DNA of 13,743 bases, from the NCBI GenBank assembly GCA_014378155.1, contig JACMOF010000304.1:1-13743 (forward strand), written 5' to 3'. The stretch comes from Caulobacter sp. GTDB taxonomy: Bacteria > Pseudomonadota > Alphaproteobacteria > Caulobacterales > Caulobacteraceae. Both the position numbers and the translations under genes were made by a program. The notes beneath the pieces were generated by a model. It worked only from the letters and a program-made list of their open reading frames with translations, did not search any database and was not told the DNA's origin. Below are positions 1-5,718 of the stretch, one piece after another. How positions within the stretch are numbered: the first letter of the stretch is position 1; each line of letters begins with the position of its first letter.

Positions 1-1085
1 AGGGCCTCGTCTAGGGCGTTGGTGTGCAGGCTCTGGGTCTGGCCGTTGACCGCCGCCATGGCCTCGACGCAGGTGCGCGGCACGTTGTTGAACACGTCCT
101 GCGCCGCCAGCGACCAGCCAGAGGTCTGGCTGTGGGTGCGCAGGGACAGCGAGCGCTCGTCCTTCGGCGCGAACTCCCGCTTCATCAGCCCGGCCCAAAG
201 CAGCCGGGCCGCGCGCATTTTCGCGACCTCCATGAAGTAGTTCATGCCGATCGCCCAGAAGAACGACAGGCGCGGGGCAAAGGTGTCGATGCTCATGCCG
301 GCCGCGACCCCCGCGCGGGCGTATTCGACGCCGTCGGCCAAGGTATAGGCCAGCTCCAGGTCGGCCGAGGCCCCGGCCTCCTGCATGTGATAGCCGCTGA
401 TCGAGATCGAGTTGAACTTCGGCATGTTCGTCGAGGTGTAGGCGAAGATGTCCGAGATGATCCGCATCGAGGGGGCGGGCGGATAGATGTAGGTGTTGCG
501 GACCATGAACTCCTTGAGGATGTCGTTCTGGATGGTCCCCGACAGCTTGTCGGCGCTGACGCCCTGCTCCTCGGCGGCGACGATGTAGAGCGCCAGGATC
601 GGCAACACCGCGCCGTTCATGGTCATCGACACGCTCATCTTGTCGAGCGGGATGCCGCTGAAGAGGGTGCGCATGTCGAGGATGGAGTCGATGGCCACGC
701 CGGCCATGCCGACATCGCCCTTCACCCGCTCATGGTCGCTGTCATAGCCGCGGTGGGTGGCCAGGTCGAAGGCCACGGACAGACCCATCTGACCCGCCGC
801 CAGGTTGCGCCGGTAAAAGGCGTTGCTGTCCTCGGCAGTCGAGAAGCCGGCATACTGCCGCACCGTCCACGGATTGGTGACATACATGGTCGGGTAGGGG
901 CCGCGCAGATAGGGCGCGACGCCGGGATAGCCGCCGGTGAAGTCCAGGCCCTCGACATCGGCCTGCGTGAACGACGCTGCGACACCGACGCCTTCGGGCG
1001 TGTTCCAGACGGGGCCATCAGCGGGCGCGTCGGCGGTGGCGCCGGTCTCGAAGGCGATGTCGGCGAAATTCGGGAACTTGCTCAT
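1..1085 (-). CDS. mutB: Methylmalonyl-CoA mutase large (catalytic) subunit, 3' part cut by window edge
   Basis: Catalytic subunit of the adenosylcobalamin-dependent cytoplasmic mutase that interconverts (R)-methylmalonyl-CoA and succinyl-CoA in propionate, odd-chain fatty acid and Val/Ile breakdown. The first 361 residues are present: an N-terminal arm, then most of the substrate-binding TIM barrel. Segments such as [19 protein letters not shown] (from residue 71) and [13 protein letters not shown] (196-208) are hallmark sequence. Y78, Q186, R196 and H233 keep the relative spacing of the Propionibacterium active-site residues Y89, Q197, R207 and H244, a constant offset of 11. The C-terminal cobalamin-binding domain (DxHxxG) would lie beyond position 1 and cannot be seen. 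The start ATG at 1085-1083 overlaps the stop of mutA as ATGA, so translation is probably coupled. The call is very secure. Confidence 0.97.
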   Translation of the reverse strand, partial: MSKFPNFADIAFETGATADAPADGPVWNTPEGVGVAASFTQADVEGLDFTGGYPGVAPYLRGPYPTMYVTNPWTVRQYAGFSTAEDSNAFYRRNLAAGQMGLSVAFDLATHRGYDSDHERVKGDVGMAGVAIDSILDMRTLFSGIPLDKMSVSMTMNGAVLPILALYIVAAEEQGVSADKLSGTIQNDILKEFMVRNTYIYPPAPSMRIISDIFAYTSTNMPKFNSISISGYHMQEAGASADLELAYTLADGVEYARAGVAAGMSIDTFAPRLSFFWAIGMNYFMEVAKMRAARLLWAGLMKREFAPKDERSLSLRTHSQTSGWSLAAQDVFNNVPRTCVEAMAAVNGQTQSLHTNALDEA

Positions 1086-2539
1086 GCGACAGCGCCCTCG
1101 AAGGCGGCGGCGAAACGAATCGGGGTCATGGGCCGGCACTTGGAGTCCGGTCCCGGCACGCGGGTGCTGGGCCCTTCCAGCGCGAAGTCGGAAAGATCAG
1201 GCGTAGCCACCTCGGCAGGCTTGTCGGCGGCGTTGGGGAAGGCGGTGACGCCCAGGATCTTGCGGCTCTTGTCGGCGAACTGGGCCGCCTGGGCCTCGCA
1301 GGTGTCGGCGACGATATCGGCGATCAGGCCGCTTTCCAGGGCTTTTACGATGCCGCCGTCAGCCTCGATGGCCTGGAAACCGCCCCACGCGGCGCGGGCC
1401 AGCAGGTCGGTGAGGTTGTCGAGATACCACGCCCCGCCGGCCGGATCTGCGACGCGGCCCAGGTGGCTTTCTTCCATCAGCACCAGCTGGGTATTGCGCG
1501 CCTGGCGACGGCCAAAGGCGGTGGGCAGGCCCAAGGCGTCGGTGAAGGCGCCCAGCACGACGGCGTCGGCTCCACCGACGGCGCCGGCGAAGGCCGCCGA
1601 GGTCAGGCGCAGCAGGTTGGTCCAGGCGTCGGCCTTCGTCAGCATGCGGTTGGAGGAGCGGGCCTCGATCACGGCCGGAACGCAAACGCCGCACGCGTCG
1701 GTGATCCTCGCCCACAGGGCCCGAGCGGCGCGAATCTTGGCGACGCCGGTGAAATATTCTGCGTCGAGGCTGACGCCCAAGACGATACGCGAGAAGGCCT
1801 CCTCCATCGACAGGCCGGCACGGACCAGGGCCTTGGCGTAGGTCACGGCGCTGGCGGTCATCATCGCCAGCTCCTCGGTGTTGGACCCGCCGGCCTCGTG
1901 CGCCGCGCGGCCGGTGGCCAGGAACAGCCTGGCCTTGGCGTAGGTCTCCGACAGCCGCGCGCCGACCGTCGCTGCGGCGATCAGGTGGCCCTCGATCGGG
2001 CCGGGAGAGACGCCCGCCTGGGCGAAGGCAGTCAGCGGATCCATGTGGAAGGCCAGGGGCGCGTTGGGGGCCGACTTGGCCAGCGTCCCCAGCCAGTCGG
2101 CGGCCTTGGGACCCAGGAACCCGGCGTCCAGGGCGACGGGCGCCAGGTCCAGCATCACGCCGTTCAGCGCCAGGGCCAGGTCCTGCACGGCGCCGACGGC
2201 GACACCGCTCTGTCCCGTCGGGTCGATGGCCAGCAGAACCGAAGCCGCGCCGTTCTCCAGGTCCTTCATGATCTCGGATGCGGTCTGGCGGGGATCAGGA
2301 TGGGCGGCGCGCATCCGCAGGTCCCACGGACGGTCCGGGTCGCGGGCTCGCAGGTCACGCACCACGGCCGCGCCGTCCTTGGCCGTATAGAGGGGCCGAA
2401 TCGCAATGCCATCGGCAGTCTGGGTGATCAGGGCGTCGTCGAAGCTCTGGCCCTTCAGGGTCTTCTCGACCAGGGCCAGCCATTGGGTTTCGTCTGGGGG
2501 ACCGAAATCCTCGGCCAGCGGCGTGATCGCCTCAGTCAC
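1082..2539 (-). CDS. mutA: Methylmalonyl-CoA mutase small subunit, lacking the C-terminal domain
   Basis: Non-catalytic partner of the MutB subunit in the heterodimeric mutase. The 485 residues have a TIM-barrel-like mutase fold: the segment [19 protein letters not shown] (184-202), [11 protein letters not shown] (219-229), [16 protein letters not shown] (261-276) and [18 protein letters not shown] (363-380) are typical of mutase subunits. The start is GTG (2539-2537), preceded by a GGAG Shine-Dalgarno about nine bases upstream; no better ATG lies near. The protein stops at [11 protein letters not shown], the linker that in full-length family members (about 620-640 residues in Propionibacterium) leads into a flavodoxin-like C-terminal domain. 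That domain is absent here. Because the small subunit does not bind B12, activity need not be lost. The stop TGA is shared with the mutB start in an ATGA overlap. Function is secure; whether the short form is normal in this lineage is not visible. Confidence 0.95.
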   Translation of the reverse strand: MTEAITPLAEDFGPPDETQWLALVEKTLKGQSFDDALITQTADGIAIRPLYTAKDGAAVVRDLRARDPDRPWDLRMRAAHPDPRQTASEIMKDLENGAASVLLAIDPTGQSGVAVGAVQDLALALNGVMLDLAPVALDAGFLGPKAADWLGTLAKSAPNAPLAFHMDPLTAFAQAGVSPGPIEGHLIAAATVGARLSETYAKARLFLATGRAAHEAGGSNTEELAMMTASAVTYAKALVRAGLSMEEAFSRIVLGVSLDAEYFTGVAKIRAARALWARITDACGVCVPAVIEARSSNRMLTKADAWTNLLRLTSAAFAGAVGGADAVVLGAFTDALGLPTAFGRRQARNTQLVLMEESHLGRVADPAGGAWYLDNLTDLLARAAWGGFQAIEADGGIVKALESGLIADIVADTCEAQAAQFADKSRKILGVTAFPNAADKPAEVATPDLSDFALEGPSTRVPGPDSKCRPMTPIRFAAAFEGAVA

Positions 2540-2710
2540 GTCGTTTCTCTCCTGCAGTGCAGCATTTTCTTGTTTTGACCAGCAGATGCCTCTCTGCCCT
2601 AGGGTAGGTCAAGCGCTTGCACATGCCACGAACGAGCGTTTAAGCTAACGCTGATTACATGAGCGGCCCGGAGTGGTCGCCCCCGGAAGACCCAAGAGGA
2701 GACGACGTCC
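2540..2710. promoter_or_regulatory. Divergent control region of mutAB and the nitronate monooxygenase gene
   Basis: The 171 bases separate two genes read outward, so both promoters should lie here. A perfect palindrome CAAGCGCTTG (2610-2619) and an inverted repeat AGCGTT-N6-AACGCT (2635-2652) are visible, plus an 8-bp palindrome CCCTAGGG (2597-2604). On the minus strand a TTGACC (-35-like, 2613-2608) overlaps the first palindrome. On the plus strand TTGCAC (2617-2622) with TAAGCT (2641-2646) is a weak promoter candidate. No regulator can be named. The palindromes are seen; their role as operators is inference. Confidence 0.5.
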
Positions 2711-3718
2711 ATGGCCTTGCCGCCGATCCTGCGCGACCGCCTGCGCCTGCCTGTCATTGCGTCTCCGCTGTTCATCATCAGCAACCCGGACCTGGTCATC
2801 GCCCAGTGCAAGGCGGGGATCGTCGGATCGTTCCCGGCCCTCAATGCCCGACCGATCTCGCAGCTGGACGAGTGGTTGGCGCGGATCACGGAAGAATTGG
2901 CCGCCTATGACCGCGCCCATCCCGAAGCGCCCTCGGCGCCGTTCGCGGTCAATCAGATCGTCCACAAGAGCAATAACCGGCTCGAGGAAGACATCGAGAT
3001 GTGCGTCAAGCACAAGGCGCCCGTGGTCATCACCTCGCTGGGCGCGCGCGAGGACCTCAATGCGGCCATCCACTCCTACGGCGGCATCACACTGCATGAC
3101 GTGATCAACGACCGCCACGCCCACAAGGCCATCGAGAAGGGCGCCGACGGCCTGATCCCGGTGGCGGCCGGGGCGGGCGGCCATGCCGGCACGCTGTCGC
3201 CCTTCGCCCTGGTGCAGGAAATCCGCGCCTGGTTCGACGGGCCGGTGGCGCTGTCGGGCGCGATCGCGTGCGGCCGATCGATCCTGGCCGCCCAGGCCAT
3301 GGGCGCGGACCTGGCCTATATCGGCTCGGCGTTCATCGCCACCGCCGAGGCGAATGCCCCGCAGGGCTACAAGGACACCATCGTCGAGGCCTCGGCCAAC
3401 GACATCGTCTATTCCAACCTCTTCACCGGGGTGCACGGCAATTACCTGCGCCAGTCGATCGTCCGGGCCGGTCTCGATCCGGAAAACCTGCCGGTCAGCG
3501 ATCCTTCGGCCATGAACTTTGGCTCGGGTGGCAACCAGGACGCCAAGGCCTGGCGCGATATCTGGGGTTCGGGCCAGGGCGTCGGGGCGATCGACGCGGT
3601 GCTGACCGCCGGCGAACTGGTGGCCAAGTTCGCGGAGCAATACGAGGATGCGAAGGCGGAGCTGGCGGCCAAGACGGCCTTCACATCGGGCGCCCGCCTG
3701 GCTTTCGCGGCCCAGTAG
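2711..3718 (+). CDS. Nitronate monooxygenase / 2-nitropropane dioxygenase family flavoprotein
   Basis: A 335-residue FMN-dependent TIM-barrel enzyme. Known members oxidise nitronates (for example the toxin propionate 3-nitronate) with O2; close relatives are NADH:quinone reductases, so the substrate is not certain. Seen in the sequence: the N-terminal strand LPVIASPLFIISNPDLV (13-29); VAAGAGGHAG (151-160) with H158 in the position of the family's catalytic histidine; the phosphate-binding part SGAIACGRSILAAQAMGAD (182-200); and YIGSAFIAT (203-211). The C-terminal GSGQGVGAID (286-295) is also usual. No signal peptide, so cytoplasmic. Start ATG has the Shine-Dalgarno AGAGGAG (2695-2701) at good spacing. 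It is divergent from mutAB and may share its control region; a link through C3 metabolism (propionate 3-nitronate to malonic semialdehyde) is speculative. Confidence 0.9.
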   Translation: MALPPILRDRLRLPVIASPLFIISNPDLVIAQCKAGIVGSFPALNARPISQLDEWLARITEELAAYDRAHPEAPSAPFAVNQIVHKSNNRLEEDIEMCVKHKAPVVITSLGAREDLNAAIHSYGGITLHDVINDRHAHKAIEKGADGLIPVAAGAGGHAGTLSPFALVQEIRAWFDGPVALSGAIACGRSILAAQAMGADLAYIGSAFIATAEANAPQGYKDTIVEASANDIVYSNLFTGVHGNYLRQSIVRAGLDPENLPVSDPSAMNFGSGGNQDAKAWRDIWGSGQGVGAIDAVLTAGELVAKFAEQYEDAKAELAAKTAFTSGARLAFAAQ

Positions 3719-3779
3719 ACGGGGACGAAGAGGGGGATCGACCCGCGTCGGTCCTCCGTCACTCGCGGCGGGGTGAGAA

Positions 3780-3799
3780 TGGAGGCCTTGAAACCTCCA
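3780..3799 (+). other. Hairpin directly before the DUF2793 ribosome binding site
   Basis: TGGAGG (3780-3785) pairs with CCTCCA (3794-3799) around an 8-base loop. It abuts the Shine-Dalgarno AGGAG (3799-3803) of the gene at 3811. CCTCC is itself anti-Shine-Dalgarno in sequence, so alternative pairing that hides the ribosome binding site is possible. The rest of 3719-3810 holds no obvious T-tract terminator after the upstream gene. Confidence 0.4.
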
Positions 3800-3810
3800 G
3801 GAGCCTTCCG

Positions 3811-4551
3811 ATGTCCGACGACGCCACCCCCCGCCTGTCGCTGCCCTATGTAGCCGCAGGCCAGGCCCAGAAACACATCACGGTCAACGAGGCCTTCGCC
3901 CGGCTGGACGGTCTCGTTCAGCTCGCGGTCGAGAGCCGCACGATCGTCGCCCAGCCCGTCGCGCCAGCCGACGGCGCGATCCATATCCTGCCCGCCGCCG
4001 CGACCGGGGCCTTCTGGGCCGGCAAGGCGGCGGGATTGCTCACCCGGTTCGAGGCTGGGGCCTGGGAGGCGCTGACCCCGGCGGCCGGTTGGCTGGCCTG
4101 GGTCAAGGACGAGGGCCATGCGGTGATCTCCGACGGCGCGACCTGGACGCCCCTGGCCGCGACCTTCAAGGCCGTGACAGCGGCCAAGTCGCCGTTCGGC
4201 GCCAATACGCGGTTCGAGATCGTCGAACAGGAAGTCACCCTGTCGGGCGCTTCGACCGGCACCACGGTCGTCATCCCCAACCGCGCCATCGTCCTGGGCG
4301 TCTCGACCCGCACCAGCGTCGCGGTGACGGGCGCGACGTCCTACAGCTGCGGCGTCAGCGGTGACACGGCGAAGTTCGGCTCGGGCCTGGGCGTCGCCAA
4401 GAACACCAACAATGTCGGGGTGGTGGGGCCGACGGCCTACTACGCCGACACTGCGGTGGTGATCACGGCGGCCGGCGGCAGCTTCACCGGCGGCAAGGTG
4501 CGGGTGGCGATCCACGTCATGCGCTTCGATGGGGCGGGGGTGGTTCCTTAG
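3811..4551 (+). CDS. DUF2793 domain protein (phage / gene-transfer-agent structural type), orphan
   Basis: A 246-residue protein with the DUF2793 signature at its N terminus: PRLSLPYVAAGQAQKHITVN (7-26) followed by EAFARLDGLVQLAVESR. The tract with GAFWAGKAAGLLTRFEAGAWE (66-86) and GWLAWVKDEGHAVISDGATW (93-112) is also typical. The C-terminal half (about 130-246) is a Thr/Gly/Val-rich beta-type region ending KVRVAIHVMRFDGAGVVP, resembling phage tail or spike C-terminal domains. From memory, DUF2793 occurs in alphaproteobacterial prophages and in a head-spike protein of the Rhodobacter capsulatus gene transfer agent; the exact role is unproven. The start at 3811 is chosen for its Shine-Dalgarno AGGAG and because the conserved domain begins within seven residues; the frame stays open far upstream but overlaps the preceding gene. 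No other phage gene is in the window. Confidence 0.85.
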   Translation: MSDDATPRLSLPYVAAGQAQKHITVNEAFARLDGLVQLAVESRTIVAQPVAPADGAIHILPAAATGAFWAGKAAGLLTRFEAGAWEALTPAAGWLAWVKDEGHAVISDGATWTPLAATFKAVTAAKSPFGANTRFEIVEQEVTLSGASTGTTVVIPNRAIVLGVSTRTSVAVTGATSYSCGVSGDTAKFGSGLGVAKNTNNVGVVGPTAYYADTAVVITAAGGSFTGGKVRVAIHVMRFDGAGVVP

Positions 4552-4580
4552 AGGCGGCAAACTCACAACCACCCACTGCG

Positions 4581-4691
4581 GTCATCCCGGACAACCCCGC
4601 CGAAAGCCGGGGGCAGATCCGGGACCGCCGGAAGCGCCTGCCTTCACGCGTCGGTCCCGGACCTTCGCGCAGCGCGCTCGTCCGGGATGAC
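4581..4691. repeat. Nested palindromic intergenic repeat element
   Basis: Outer arms GTCATCCCGGAC (4581-4592) and GTCCGGGATGAC (4680-4691) are a perfect 12-bp inverted repeat bounding 111 bases. Inside, TCCGGGACCG (4618-4627) and CGGTCCCGGA (4652-4661) form a second perfect 10-bp inverted repeat. It starts 29 bases after the DUF2793 stop codon, so its transcript could fold into a long hairpin that ends or stabilises that mRNA. Similar GTCATCCCGG-type palindromes are common between genes in alphaproteobacteria; membership in such a family is from memory. Confidence 0.75.
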
Positions 4692-4813
4692 AACGGAGGG
4701 CCCCCCTCGATGGCCAACAGGTCTAACGGGAACGGCTTGGCCAGTGTCAGACTGGCGACCGGCTTGCGAAGTCCCTGGGCATCGGGCGCGACCTTTCGAC
4801 CGGCAGACGCGCA
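4692..4813. other. Gene-free stretch between palindromic repeat and riboswitch promoter
   Basis: No convincing gene. Two overlapping, mutually exclusive inverted repeats can be seen: TGGCCAA (4711-4717) with TTGGCCA (4737-4743), and GCCAGT (4740-4745) with ACTGGC (4751-4756). They lie upstream of the likely promoter, so they are either DNA sites or unrelated to the leader RNA. Nothing else recognised. Confidence 0.35.
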
Positions 4814-4842
4814 TTGACCGCCGCGTCTCGCGCCGCTACCAA
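4814..4842 (+). promoter_or_regulatory. Likely sigma-73/70 promoter of the riboswitch-exporter transcript
   Basis: TTGACCG (4814-4820), 14 bases, then GCTACCAA (4835-4842). This resembles the Caulobacter housekeeping consensus TTGACGS-N10-14-GCTANAWC recalled from the literature. In the classical frame it is TTGACC-17-TACCAA. Initiation would fall around 4848-4850, at the 5' edge of the aptamer. Placement fits; strength and exact start are inferred. Confidence 0.5.
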
Positions 4843-4843
4843 C

Positions 4844-5030
4844 CGCTCACCTTTGGGGAGTAGCCGCCCGCACCGATCAGCGGGGCCCGTCGTCAACATA
4901 CTTGGTCTTCCTTCTTCAAGAGGGGTGAGATCATGGCGCGGGTGGAGGAAGCCGACAGGCTTCCGCGGCGAGACCAATGGCGTCGGTTTCCGTTCCGGGC
5001 TGGGCGGGGTCTCCGACGCTATTGGCATGC
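4844..5030 (+). promoter_or_regulatory. yybP-ykoY manganese riboswitch (aptamer plus expression platform)
   Basis: The two invariant loops of the yybP-ykoY family are present. CTTTGGGGAGTAGCC (4851-4865) is the first, and GTCAACATACTTGG (4892-4905) is the second; in known structures they dock together around Mn2+. CCCGC/GCGGG (4867-4871/4880-4884) makes the short helix between them, GGAAGCC-GACA-GGCTTCC (4947-4964) is a 7-bp stem with a tetraloop, and GCGAGACC (4968-4975) matches the conserved 3' segment of proteobacterial examples as I recall it. CTCACC (4846-4851) can also pair with GGTGAG (4924-4929). It directly precedes a UPF0016 exporter gene, one of the classic targets of this riboswitch. 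Known behaviour is that Mn2+ binding turns expression on. Aptamer borders are approximate. Confidence 0.93.
4974..5025 (+). promoter_or_regulatory. Candidate expression-platform hairpin of the Mn riboswitch
   Basis: CCAATGGCGTCGG (4974-4986) pairs with CCGACGCTATTGG (5013-5025): 13 bp with one G-U wobble, loop of 26 bases. The left arm begins inside the conserved aptamer 3' segment GAGACC, so the hairpin and the closed aptamer should compete. There is no T-tract after it, and the exporter start codon lies 30 bases on. Control by translation or Rho is therefore more likely than intrinsic termination. The pairing is seen; the switching mechanism is inferred. Confidence 0.6.
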
Positions 5031-5055
5031 GCTCGGCCCTGACGGTACCTGATCC

Positions 5056-5622
5056 ATGGAATCCCTGTTTGTGTCGGCCCTCGTGGTGGCCATCGCCGAG
5101 ATCGGCGACAAGACCCAGCTCTTGGCCATCATCCTGGCTACGCGCTTCAAAAAGCCCGTGCCGATCATCCTGGGCATACTGGTCGCCACCCTGGCCAACC
5201 ACGCCCTGGCGGCGCTGGCCGGCTCGCTGGCCTCGGACTTCTTCGGCGGAACCTGGTTCAAGTGGGCGATCGCCGTCTCGTTCATCGCCATGGCCGCCTG
5301 GGCCCTGATCCCCGACAAGGTCGATGACGACATGCCCGGCGGCAAGGGTCGCTACGGCGTGTTCCTGACCACAACCATCGCCTTCTTCCTGGTCGAGATG
5401 GGCGACAAGACCCAGATCGCCACCATCGCCCTGGGCGCGCGGTTCCACAACATGCTGCTGGTCGCGGCCGGCACCACCCTGGGCATGATGGTCGCCAACG
5501 TGCCGGCGGTCTATTTCGGCGAGGCGGTGACCAAGGTCGTGCCGCTCAAATATGTCCGCCTGGGCGCGGCGCTGGTTTTCCTGGGCCTGGGGATCTGGGC
5601 GGCGATCGAGGCGATGCGTTGA
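5056..5622 (+). CDS. mneA: UPF0016/GDT1 (TMEM165) family manganese exporter
   Basis: A 188-residue inner-membrane transporter of the UPF0016 family, whose bacterial members (MneA) export Mn2+ and protect against manganese excess. It consists of two homologous halves, each carrying the family motif: E15-I-G-D-K-T-Q21 and E114-M-G-D-K-T-Q120; the acidic residues of these motifs form the cation site. About six hydrophobic helices can be marked (roughly 4-24, 36-57, 67-85, 101-125, 132-153, 165-186), with a short charged loop DKVDDDMPGGKGR (87-99) between the halves. Length is normal for the family. An in-frame TGA at 5050-5052 fixes ATG 5056 as the first start. No Shine-Dalgarno is evident before it, unlike neighbouring genes. 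The yybP-ykoY riboswitch immediately upstream supports both function and Mn2+ regulation. Confidence 0.94.
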   Translation: MESLFVSALVVAIAEIGDKTQLLAIILATRFKKPVPIILGILVATLANHALAALAGSLASDFFGGTWFKWAIAVSFIAMAAWALIPDKVDDDMPGGKGRYGVFLTTTIAFFLVEMGDKTQIATIALGARFHNMLLVAAGTTLGMMVANVPAVYFGEAVTKVVPLKYVRLGAALVFLGLGIWAAIEAMR

Positions 5623-5626
5623 AGTC

Positions 5627-5652
5627 TCCTTCGCCCGCAAGGGGGAGAAGGA
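5627..5652. repeat. Short palindromic hairpin after the Mn exporter
   Basis: TCCTTC (5627-5632) pairs with GAAGGA (5647-5652), continuing past one mismatch with CCC/GGG (5634-5636/5643-5645) around a 6-base loop. It begins four bases after the exporter stop codon. There is no T-tract, so it is a weak terminator at best; the sequence resembles the CCTTCTCCC-type REP-like palindromes frequent in Caulobacter genomes (from memory). Confidence 0.5.
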
Positions 5653-5718
5653 TCGCGAGGCGCCCTTGATGTGGACCTTCCCCAGCGCGAAAAGGGACCT
5701 CTGACCAAGGGGCCATGA

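Noticed and set aside
24..1841. 605-codon open frame on the plus strand opposite mutAB
   Set aside because: It is antisense to two well-conserved mutase genes, Arg/Gly/His-rich without recognisable domains, and explained by GC-rich third positions of the real genes.
3719..3779. Terminator after the nitronate monooxygenase gene
   Set aside because: Imperfect GC-rich complementarity (CCCGCG with CGCGG) exists but without a clean stem or T-tract.
3268..3810. Longer version of the DUF2793 protein starting at 3268
   Set aside because: The extra 181 residues overlap the nitronate monooxygenase gene in another frame and have no family similarity; a good Shine-Dalgarno and the domain start favour 3811.
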